This document shows positions 28,960-35,014 of a stretch of DNA of 38,672 nt, one piece after another (the first letter of the stretch is position 1; every line of letters begins with the position of its first letter). The position numbers and the translations under genes are program-made. The stretch lies in the IMG/VR virus record IMGVR_UViG_3300018080_000065, positions 1 to 38,672 of that record. One strand, given 5' to 3'. Source of the stretch: a virus. The notes beneath the pieces are model-generated. The model searched no databases. It saw only the letters and a program-made list of their open reading frames with translations, and was not told where the DNA came from.

Positions 28960-28991
28960 TATAAAAAGGAAGAGGATACTAGATCCTCTTC
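28960..28991 (-). terminator. Intrinsic terminator after the decoration gene
   Basis: Perfect nine-bp stem GAAGAGGAT/ATCCTCTTC with a five-base loop, followed leftward by CTTTTTTAT. It separates the head genes from the tail and fibre genes, so full late expression needs read-through, antitermination or a new promoter here. Confidence 0.8.
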
Positions 28992-29018
28992 ACTTATGTT
29001 TTTATATAGATTTTAAAT

Positions 29019-29621
29019 CTATAATACTACGTTAGAACCAATAGCAACTGCAGTCATAACATCGTTATTTCCGCCAACCACGCCTGTTCCAAGAGTAATT
29101 CCTAGGATAGCCTGGTTTTCTAAAGCAATTGGTGTTCCATCAGTATCGCTAACTCTTGTTACAATACCGCCAGATACATAGACACTGTATCCAGTAACTG
29201 ATGTATCTTCAACAAGTGTAATAGTCGTTGCAGTTACAGAAGCAACAGTGAATGTATTATTCAAGCTCTCGTCTCCTGTTAAATCATCAGCTAATTCTGA
29301 TACTTTTATTGTATCTCCAGCAGCAAAACCAAATGTACTAGTGTCATTAACTGTAATAACACCTGGTGATGCGTTAGTAAAACCACTTATCGTAGCTCCA
29401 ACTGCTGTAGATTGTGCTAATGGTGTAAAACCATTAGATGTTGTTACCACTCCAGTATCTACTGTTACGTAGTAACCATTTGTCATTGATGAATCCCAGT
29501 AATACTGAACTCCATCTGTTACGTTAGTTACAGTGATTTGATCTACTGTAAATCCTATAGATTCATTCCTAACAACCGCAGCTGCAGGATTAGTCCATGT
29601 CCAAACTTTCATCTGTGTCAT
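29019..29621 (-). CDS. Putative capsid decoration / head fibre protein (200 aa)
   Basis: A 200-residue, S/T/V/G-rich beta protein located next to the capsid gene. An E1-FCCH-like domain covers residues about 75-150 (ISGFTNASPGVITVNDTSTF, AAGDTIKVSELADDL). The C-terminal 40 residues (NQAILGITLGTGVVGGNNDV, VAIGSNVVL) look like a beta-roll end. Position and composition suggest a head decoration or minor head protein expressed in high amounts. A strong terminator follows the gene. Confidence 0.6.
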   Translation of the reverse strand: MTQMKVWTWTNPAAAVVRNESIGFTVDQITVTNVTDGVQYYWDSSMTNGYYVTVDTGVVTTSNGFTPLAQSTAVGATISGFTNASPGVITVNDTSTFGFAAGDTIKVSELADDLTGDESLNNTFTVASVTATTITLVEDTSVTGYSVYVSGGIVTRVSDTDGTPIALENQAILGITLGTGVVGGNNDVMTAVAIGSNVVL

Positions 29622-29637
29622 AATTTTAACCTCCTTT

Positions 29638-30102
29638 TTATGTTAATTTAGAATGACATACTTTGCATAACCATATAATTTCGAGCTTCTTTGTATAATC
29701 ATGATGATGAGCTTCAAGTCTTCCTGAAGATCCGCAAACTTCACAAAGTTGCTTAGGAATAATTTTCCCTGATTTAACAGCACGTTCGACTGCTGAATGA
29801 GCATGTACTTTATCTCTATTTGCTTTTTTCCATTGTAATGTAAGTTCAGAATGTCTTTTCTTAACATGTTCTTGAGATCTCCAAATACGTTTACGTTCTG
29901 CAATTTTTTCACGATTATCTTCATGATATTTTGCATTTTGCATTTTACGTTTAAGAACCCAAATTGGATCTGTTTCACGACGTTTTCTATCCATTTCAAG
30001 ACGACAAAGCTTACAGATACCGTTGTATCCATCTTTTGTCTTCTTGTCTTTATAGAATCCGTCATAATCTTTTTCCTTTTTACATTTAGAACATTTCTTC
30101 AT
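29638..30102 (-). CDS. HNH homing endonuclease with N-terminal zinc ribbon (154 aa)
   Basis: A 154-residue nuclease. An N-terminal ribbon (C4, C7, C30, C33) is followed by a basic helix-rich linker and a C-terminal HNH motif: C120/C123 (CEVCG), LEAHHHDYTKK with H132/H133, and WLCKVCHSKL with C146, C149 and H150. It is free-standing between the capsid and decoration genes, in their orientation, with a GGAGG site before its ATG. HNH genes of this type are mobile and often cut homologous genomes at the matching intergenic site. It is the only apparent non-structural gene between these two head genes. Confidence 0.85.
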   Translation of the reverse strand: MKKCSKCKKEKDYDGFYKDKKTKDGYNGICKLCRLEMDRKRRETDPIWVLKRKMQNAKYHEDNREKIAERKRIWRSQEHVKKRHSELTLQWKKANRDKVHAHSAVERAVKSGKIIPKQLCEVCGSSGRLEAHHHDYTKKLEIIWLCKVCHSKLT

Positions 30103-30192
30103 TATACCTCCAACAATGTTGTATGGTATAACCTTATATTCATTTTTTATTCAAATCATCATTTTTTATTCAAATAATTCATAAATTATTAA

Positions 30193-30823
30193 TTACGAAT
30201 GAGTTGCCATTAAATTTAACATGAAGGCATCATTTAAAATACGAGCTACGAAGGGGTGCGACCAACCCACGCTTCCTCTTTGATGTAAAGGATCAGCGCT
30301 TCCACCTGATCCAAGTGGTTCTACATAGAAATCACCTGTTTCAGATTTTAGATGAACAACTGCATATGCTTCTTTACCAACAATCACATTATTGTATACT
30401 GGTGTAGCTGCTGCGCTTACAGAACCTGCTGATGTATATAACCATCTAACGTTGCCTGTAGAGCCCCATTCTGCATCTAGAACAGTTTGTTGTGACGCGT
30501 AGTTACTTGAGTTAACAAAGTTAGCGCAAGCTTCTAGATCATCTAATAAATCAGTATCCATATACCCCCAGAATGCAGGTCTTACTGGGCTAGTTGCATA
30601 AGCATTAGTACCAGTTACTACTTCTGAGATCATTTCAGCATCATTACCTAATAAAGTTTTAACTGCTGCATCAATATCAGCTTTAGTTAATTCAGTTGGT
30701 GTTTCACCGTTAATACCATTACTACACAGTAGTACAGAAGATGTACTAGCAAGTACGTCTCTTGTTACTTCGTCCATTGTTTGTGCTAAGTTCTGCGATA
30801 ATAATCTTGCAGATTCGTTTAAG
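30193..30823 (-). CDS. Major capsid protein, exon 4
   Basis: The last exon: one base completing a valine codon, then 209 codons and a stop. It begins at CTTAAACGAATC after the G that ends intron 3. An apparent longer frame reaching back to 31065 translates intron sequence and has no family resemblance there, which is why the exon boundary is placed here. It holds most of the shell domain and the conserved C-terminus. Confidence 0.88.
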
Positions 30824-32825
30824 CATTCTGTTACTTTCGGCTTAGCTACGCCTACTGACCATATTACTATGGCGGGGAAAACTCTTCGGTTCTCCCTCTC
30901 TTCCTTTACAGAAGAGGTCAGACTGTCGCTTCCCATTCGGGTTTTCTCGCTCAGTCGTTTAGCGTGGTATTTAATATTGTTTTCATTTCTTAAAATATCT
31001 AACAATTGCATGGAAGTACTTGAATGGATTCTTAAAACATTTGGAGGCAGAATAACTAAATACAATAAAAATCGATTGGAAATGAGAGGAACGATTTCTC
31101 GAACAGGAAGTTGCGGACCTATTAAACAGCCTCCACATATCCTTGAAGTACGAGAAAAACCTCGTCATCAAATGACTCAACCTAACTCTAGATTTAAGAA
31201 ACATACTTATACTAACCATTTTAAATAACCTTCGCCCATGTTGCCATATTACGCAGCTTCCTGAGTAACGTAGGTGTCCATGTCAATCAGAGAAAATTTA
31301 TACAGAGCCTTTACATTAACCCTGTCTTCGCTTCCTGTTACTTTCAGTTTTTACACCTACTGACCATATTACTATGGCGGGGAAAGTTCTTCGACTCTCC
31401 CTCCAACTCTTTCGTAGCTGGATCAGACTATCGCATCTCCTATAAAGGAGCCCTTTCGTTTAGTCGTTTATCGTCCCCGAGGGGTTCGACCTTGTCGCCA
31501 CCGTCTTTACGCTGCGGCTTCCAAGCAATTAGAAAAGGTTTTATAACCGCCTAAGTATGAAACGGTTAACTGAACTTGATTAGTAATTGTCACGAAATTC
31601 TTTTTGTTACTACTCTTTCGAGCGACCAGTAATTTCTTCTGGTTCCTATTATTACTAATAGGTTCGGACTATATCTTACACGTTTATTAAACATGTGATT
31701 CCTCTTGTTTATTCAATCGACTATCATGATAGCATTTAGAGCTACAAAATTTACGTATTTTTCTATGTCTATATTCAACATCAAACTCTTTGCCACAATG
31801 GTTGCAGTTTAAAGTAAAGTTTTCACCTCTATCTGCTCTTGGTCTCTGTCCATCATCTTTTAATTTATATTCCATTGAAGGATGAATATATGGTCTAATT
31901 AAATCATAAAATGGTTTTCTGTCTGATCTTCTTAGTCTCATACAAAAATATTCACCATGTCTATTGCATCTCCATTGCAATCCAAATTTTTTCTGAAGCA
32001 TACGACACATCATTTCTACTTCAGTTTTGGAATAAGCATAAGTATAAATAACAGGAACTAAAAAATTATCATTTTGATATAAGGTACCATCATCTTGATA
32101 CCATAATGCTAATCCTAATGGCGTTAAACATTTCATTATATGTTCATCAACTGTACGTCGTTTGTCGAAATACAAATGATCCATTAATTTTGTATAAAAT
32201 GGATGTGATTTTGTTTGCATCTTATAATTTTGAAATACTTTACCATCTATGGTAGAAGATCCCTCTTTACTCCAACATGATGTTAGATGTTCTAGCATTT
32301 GTATTTTGTACATCATATATTCTTTTTGTTTTGTGCAGTGAGTCATGCTATATTGAGCATTTATTCCTCCTTTCGGTATTCTTAGATGCCCATCTCCTAA
32401 ACACATCCCTATTACTGCTCCTTTAAACTCTAATCGATTTTTAAACATTTAGTCTCTACACCTTCCTTTACGGATTGGTTCGGGATTGTCCTTTGCGGAG
32501 TTTCCCCGAATTCAGAATCATTTTACTACGGCAATTTCTAAGCTGCAAAGCTTAAATCACTTTTACCGTAAAAGCTGACACGAGCCTTGATATCTGTAGC
32601 AGAAAGAGGTGCTCCTGGAGGAGAACGTCCATCCACTAAAGGAATAGGCACTGTGTCAAGTTTTGAATATCTTCTAAATACAATGGTGTCTCCATTTTTT
32701 TCTGGCAGAATTCTACGTTGCGCAAATTTCGTATGAATTAGCGTAGGATACGCTGTCATCAATAATAAACGATCATAGTATTCCCGAACCGCTGGAGGCA
32801 ACACTGTTGTTGTTGTCATTGTCAT
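30193..32825 (-). CDS. Major capsid protein, N4-gp56 family, split by three group I introns
   Basis: The mature frame is a join of 32565-32825, 31562-31599, 31319-31330 and 30193-30823 (261+38+12+631 = 942 nt, 313 residues). Exon 1 carries the N4-gp56 N-terminal pattern (VREYYDRLLLM, KFAQRRILPEKNGDTIVFRR, PLVDGRSPPG). Splicing gives the continuous core FYG-NFVTITNQVQLT-V-EDR-V-LNESARLLSQN, the expected YG..V.ITDQV.LT..D.VL.E...LL.QN signature of the family. Exon 4 continues with DEVTRDVLASTSSVLLCSNG and ends RILNDAFMLNL. The protein builds the icosahedral shell on the scaffold encoded just upstream. Unspliced RNA would yield only a 95-residue fragment, so splicing is essential for virion production. 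Confidence 0.9.
30824..31318 (-). ncRNA. Group I intron 3 in the capsid gene (495 nt)
   Basis: The predicted 5' splice site follows CAGGGT. P1 pairs CAGGGTT with the guide GGCTCTG, with a U.G wobble at the cut. P4/P5-like elements (GGAAGCTGCGTAA and GGGCGAAGG) follow, then a roughly 260-nt insert. P7 is GACTG/CAGTC (near 30950 and 30922), and a 3' domain is shared with intron 2, including a 30-base identical block (30851-30880). It ends AGAATG before exon 4. The insert contains the antisense relic of a LAGLIDADG gene. Confidence 0.8.
30961..31228 (+). pseudogene. Decayed LAGLIDADG homing endonuclease, antisense inside intron 3
   Basis: On the plus strand this segment reads LKISNNCMEVLEWILKTFGG then RITKYNKNRLEMRG and ILEVREKPRHQM. 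This is the pattern I associate with the middle of LAGLIDADG enzymes (...ISNT..EVLEWI...FGG.I..., later PYL.VKK.QA). The N-terminal LAGLIDADG helix is missing: upstream sequence in this frame is the conserved intron core. The frame is open to a stop at 31226-31228, but the second motif is absent. I read it as a truncated remnant inserted opposite to the intron. A chance open frame antisense to structured RNA is the alternative. Confidence 0.5.
31319..31330 (-). other. Twelve-nucleotide capsid micro-exon (exon 3)
   Basis: CGAAGACAGGGT read leftward. Its first base completes a valine codon begun in exon 2, then GAA GAC AGG encode EDR, and GT is completed by the C of exon 4. It is bounded by G of intron 2 on one side and a GT/T 5' splice site on the other, the same boundary sequence as exon 2/intron 2. 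It restores the family core LTV-EDR-VLNE. Without it the reading frame is kept but the conserved acidic residues are lost. Confidence 0.8.
31331..31561 (-). ncRNA. Group I intron 2 in the capsid gene (231 nt)
   Basis: A compact intron without an open frame. P1 pairs AACCGTTT with the guide AGGCGGTT, with U.G at the cut after GT. A TAATTGCTTGGAAGCCGC core segment is followed by P7 arms GACTA (near 31464) and TAGTC (near 31429), and a P8 hairpin CTCC/GGAG lies between them. The 3' domain is homologous to that of intron 3 and includes the identical block at 31356-31385. It ends AGGAAG before the micro-exon. The P7 pair is A-U here and G-C in intron 3, a compensatory change. Confidence 0.85.
31562..31599 (-). 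other. Major capsid protein, exon 2 (38 nt)
   Basis: Encodes NFVTITNQVQLT plus the first two bases of a valine codon. It follows the terminal G of intron 1 and ends ACCGT at the intron 2 splice site. The residues fit between the YG that ends exon 1 and the EDR micro-exon in the N4-gp56 pattern. Confidence 0.87.
31600..32564 (-). ncRNA. Group I intron 1 in the capsid gene (965 nt) carrying an endonuclease gene
   Basis: P1 pairs TACGGT with the guide GCCGTA, with U.G at the cut. The core is classic group I: CGGGGAAACTCCG and GACAATCCCGAACCAA, then P7 5' strand in GTGTAGAGACTA (32450-32460). The 3' strand is AAGATATAGTCC (31666-31677), a perfect match to the consensus S element. A LAGLIDADG gene fills the loop between the P7 strands, its ATG four bases after GACTA. 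The intron ends with the G at 31600 before AATTTCGTG. This is the best-defined of the three introns. Confidence 0.92.
31687..32448 (-). CDS. LAGLIDADG homing endonuclease with C-terminal zinc ribbon, intron-encoded
   Basis: A 253-residue intron-encoded nuclease. The first LAGLIDADG-like helix is AVIGMCLGDGHL (residues 11-22) and the second LGLALWYQDDGTL (111-123), so a monomeric double-motif enzyme with one acidic residue per motif for catalysis. It resembles the LAGLIDADG_2 type. Residues 212-245 add a zinc ribbon (CNHC at 215-218, CSSKC at 235-239) like the repeats in the HNH protein at 34217, likely for DNA targeting. The enzyme should cut intron-less capsid genes at the exon 1/exon 2 junction and so spread the intron. 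It lies wholly in the P8 loop region. Confidence 0.92.
   Translation of the reverse strand: MFKNRLEFKGAVIGMCLGDGHLRIPKGGINAQYSMTHCTKQKEYMMYKIQMLEHLTSCWSKEGSSTIDGKVFQNYKMQTKSHPFYTKLMDHLYFDKRRTVDEHIMKCLTPLGLALWYQDDGTLYQNDNFLVPVIYTYAYSKTEVEMMCRMLQKKFGLQWRCNRHGEYFCMRLRRSDRKPFYDLIRPYIHPSMEYKLKDDGQRPRADRGENFTLNCNHCGKEFDVEYRHRKIRKFCSSKCYHDSRLNKQEESHV
32565..32825 (-). CDS. Major capsid protein, exon 1
   Basis: Eighty-seven codons from ATG to GGT. The N-terminus is threonine-rich (MTMTTTTVLPPAVREYYDRL). The exon ends VSFYG, and reading on into the intron gives eight more unrelated residues before a stop at 32538-32540, so the frame visible without splicing is artificially 95 residues long. An AGGAG site lies about nine bases before the ATG. 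Confidence 0.9.
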
Positions 32826-32846
32826 ATAATTGACTCCTAATTTTGG

Positions 32847-33527
32847 TTATCCCAAATGCCTACTTACAGCTTGTTTAAACTCACTATCAGACATGTCCTT
32901 CCATTTCTTAGCTTGAGAAATTGGCGAAGTAGAGCCCATGCTCGATAAACTTCCTGCCCTATTGGCATTCTCAACTATGCGTTGTGCATCAGCTGACTTC
33001 TTACTTTGCCTTTTCTCACTTCTATAATTTTCAGAATTCTTAGCTAAGTAATATGCAAGTTCATAGTCCTGAGTTGTTTGTAATGTGTTTTGTAGACCTG
33101 GGTTTTGTTTCAATACATCGGGTAAATATTTTGTAATGACTTCTTGATAGTCGGGATGCTTTTGGGCCATTTTAAGTTCTTCAATCGTCATCTTGAATTT
33201 ATTTGCCATGCTTCCAGAGAGCTTTTTAAACTCTCCGACTGTCATGACATCTCCATCATCAAGACCCTCAAAATCATCTTTTTGCTTTTGAGTTACTGGT
33301 TGCTTAACTTGACTAAGGGCCAAATGATCCTTTATCATTCGAAGTTCATCTTCCATCTGCTGTCTCTTCGCTCTTTCAGATTGCAAAGCAGATAATGGAA
33401 CACTCTGATTTTGATCTGATTGTTCTCTTTGATCTGATTGCCCTGCTTGAACTTGATCAGCTACAGCTTCTGGTGGAACGGCGGCTTCCTGACTGTGATC
33501 GCCCGAAACGTTATTTTCTTCTGTCAT
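32847..33527 (-). CDS. Capsid scaffolding protein, putative
   Basis: A 226-residue, charged, mainly helical protein directly upstream of the capsid gene. A disordered Q/S/E-rich N-terminus (residues 1-45) is followed by a coiled coil (LQSERAKRQQMEDELRMIKD) and a basic C-terminal helix (KKWKDMSDSEFKQAVSRHLG), the usual capsid-contacting end of scaffold proteins. Size, composition and position fit; sequence conservation in scaffolds is poor, so no family motif is expected. The leader reads ATCCGCG immediately before the ATG. Confidence 0.75.
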   Translation of the reverse strand: MTEENNVSGDHSQEAAVPPEAVADQVQAGQSDQREQSDQNQSVPLSALQSERAKRQQMEDELRMIKDHLALSQVKQPVTQKQKDDFEGLDDGDVMTVGEFKKLSGSMANKFKMTIEELKMAQKHPDYQEVITKYLPDVLKQNPGLQNTLQTTQDYELAYYLAKNSENYRSEKRQSKKSADAQRIVENANRAGSLSSMGSTSPISQAKKWKDMSDSEFKQAVSRHLG

Positions 33528-33601
33528 CGCGGATATCTCCTTTTAACTCGCCCGTTATGGCTCCTGGTGGCTTACAGGTTTAATAGCCAGTGTCGGCGGC
33601 A

Positions 33602-33973
33602 CTATTTTGTTATATATGCTCCTGGTATGGATGTAGTTTCTACGACTACCTCATCACAGGACTTTGCTCCTACTAATTGAAGCGCATCAAAATCAAACGG
33701 TTTTTGAGGCATATTGACATCCCAACTTATTGTTCCTTTGGTATTGTCAACCTCTCCAACGATCATTCCCACACTTGGTGGTGGTTTAATGTTGTACGCT
33801 TTAATAATTTTTACCAATGTGGGCTTCCCATCTACGTTAACTTTGGACGGTTTAGCAAATATAACAATCCAATATGGATCTCTTTTGTCCTTATTAGATT
33901 GAATAATTGCCTGTATTTCTTTATTATCGTCTTCAATAATTGCGTCGCGGGTTTCCCCAGTCTCTTGGACCAT
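33602..33973 (-). CDS. Hypothetical structural-module protein (123 aa)
   Basis: A 123-residue mixed alpha/beta protein with YWIVIFAKPSKVNVDGKPTL and a C-terminal beta segment (DEVVVETTSIPGAYITK). It lacks membrane spans and cysteine motifs. It lies between the 59-residue gene and the scaffold gene, in the same direction. Proteins of this size are common between portal and scaffold in podoviruses, without known function. No family is recognised. Confidence 0.6.
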   Translation of the reverse strand: MVQETGETRDAIIEDDNKEIQAIIQSNKDKRDPYWIVIFAKPSKVNVDGKPTLVKIIKAYNIKPPPSVGMIVGEVDNTKGTISWDVNMPQKPFDFDALQLVGAKSCDEVVVETTSIPGAYITK

Positions 33974-33982
33974 AATTTCTCC

Positions 33983-34162
33983 TTAAATACTATTTGGTAA
34001 TGCTTGGGAAGAGTATCCCTTAGTACCACAAGAGTATTTTTTTATTCTTTTAACGTCATACTGTTCAGAATTAGTGTTAATAGACTTAACAGGACTTGCC
34101 TGTGTATTATCTTTTAAGTTCATTCCTTTGGCAGATGACTTATCACTTTTTACTTTGTCCAT
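33983..34162 (-). CDS. Small basic conserved-type protein (59 aa)
   Basis: A 59-residue protein with a lysine/serine-rich N-terminus and a C-terminal KKYSCGTKGYSSQALPN segment that looks like a short conserved motif of phage structural modules. A clear GGAGG site lies six bases before the ATG. It sits between the portal (across the inserted HNH gene) and the 123-residue gene, in the late direction, nine bases from its neighbour. Function unknown; a portal- or scaffold-associated role is possible from position. Confidence 0.6.
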   Translation of the reverse strand: MDKVKSDKSSAKGMNLKDNTQASPVKSINTNSEQYDVKRIKKYSCGTKGYSSQALPNSI

Positions 34163-34216
34163 CTAAACCTCCGAAGGTTGTTGTATTTTATTCGTCCATC
34201 TTGTATAGTTATGTTT

Positions 34217-35014
34217 ATGATTACTCAATGTGCTAATTGCAAAAAATCTATAAACGTTTATCCATATCAAATTAAACGACATAAAAACTTGTTTTGTTCT
34301 AGAGAATGCCAGGTTAAATTTCGTACCACAAAAACTGAAAAAACGTGTGGAATATGTGGAGAAAAATATCTTGTTCATCTTTCTAGAATTAAAAATCAAA
34401 AAGAAACTTTTTGTTCTAAGAAATGTGCTGATAAAGCTCTTGAAGTAAAAAGAATTGTTTCTAATTGTGTTGTTTGTAATAAAACTATAATTTTTAGACC
34501 TATGCTTCTTAAGCATGGAGACAAACGATATTGCTCTCAAAAATGCTATCGAATTGATCAAATTAAAGGAGATATGAATATATGTAAGAACTGTGGATCG
34601 GAATTTCTTGCATCTCCTTATAAAATTAAAAGTGGTAGAGGAAAGTTTTGCTCTAAGAAATGTGTAACTGCATTTTATTCTAAAAATGATCATCCTAATA
34701 AAAGTAATGATTCTATGTTTTTTAAACAGTTCGCTAAAGAAAACAGAAATAAACCTTGTGAAATCTGCGGGAAAAAGAAAGTTACAGATACTCATCACAT
34801 AGATGGAAATAAAAATAATAATGTTAAAGAAAATTTTATTAATGTTTGCAGGAGTTGTCATATGACTATTCATACTTCCTCCAAAAAACATAACATCGAT
34901 TTAATAACATCTCTAAAACTTACTAGATTCATTGTGACACTCCCGAGAAATTCTTATCGGATAAAGGCTGTACAGGAGCGGATTGGTCAAGAGGTAAAGA
35001 ATCTTCTTTCTTAA
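34217..35014 (+). CDS. HNH endonuclease with four tandem zinc ribbons, antisense to late genes
   Basis: A 265-residue protein. Four zinc-ribbon repeats of about 40 residues come first, each of the form CxxC...(K/R)xxFCSxxC: C5/C8 with C27/C31, C44/C47 with C66/C70, C84/C87 with C106/C110, and C123/C126 with C145/C149. Then an HNH domain: CEICG (181-185), DTHHIDGNKNNN (H193, H194), N209 and CRSCHMTIH (211-219). The ribbons would read DNA along several sites and the HNH would cut. It is encoded on the plus strand inside the leftward late operon and overlaps the portal 3' end by 86 nt. No good ribosome-binding site precedes the two nearby ATGs. Confidence 0.85.
   Translation: MITQCANCKKSINVYPYQIKRHKNLFCSRECQVKFRTTKTEKTCGICGEKYLVHLSRIKNQKETFCSKKCADKALEVKRIVSNCVVCNKTIIFRPMLLKHGDKRYCSQKCYRIDQIKGDMNICKNCGSEFLASPYKIKSGRGKFCSKKCVTAFYSKNDHPNKSNDSMFFKQFAKENRNKPCEICGKKKVTDTHHIDGNKNNNVKENFINVCRSCHMTIHTSSKKHNIDLITSLKLTRFIVTLPRNSYRIKAVQERIGQEVKNLLS

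Noticed and set aside
29643-30065. A second minus-strand frame of 140 residues overlapping the HNH gene
   Set aside because: The alternative frame lacks the zinc and HNH motifs and a ribosome-binding site; the 154-residue frame at 29638 has both.
30143-30182. Short direct repeat TCATTTTTTATTCAAAT upstream of the HNH gene at 29638
   Set aside because: Two 17-bp copies of very AT-rich sequence with no flanking mobile structure; too weak for an attachment site or CRISPR.
30193-31065. A single 290-residue capsid protein starting at 31065
   Set aside because: The first 80 residues translate the intron 3 core and its insert, with no resemblance to capsid proteins. Family similarity begins exactly at the predicted exon 4 start.
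30983-31219. Minus-strand 78-residue frame in intron 3
   Set aside because: It is the antisense shadow of the LAGLIDADG-like plus-strand frame, with serine/phenylalanine-rich sequence and no ribosome-binding site.
31229-31330. A longer capsid exon reading KALYKFSLIDMDTYVTQEAA before intron 3
   Set aside because: It reads like protein, but including it would insert about 28 residues into a compact conserved core. The same bases form the P1 guide and P4/P5-like segments of intron 3.
34163-34891. A 242-residue minus-strand protein
   Set aside because: It lies opposite the four-ribbon HNH gene, whose cysteine/histidine motifs are unmistakable. The minus reading is low-complexity F/S/I/R sequence.
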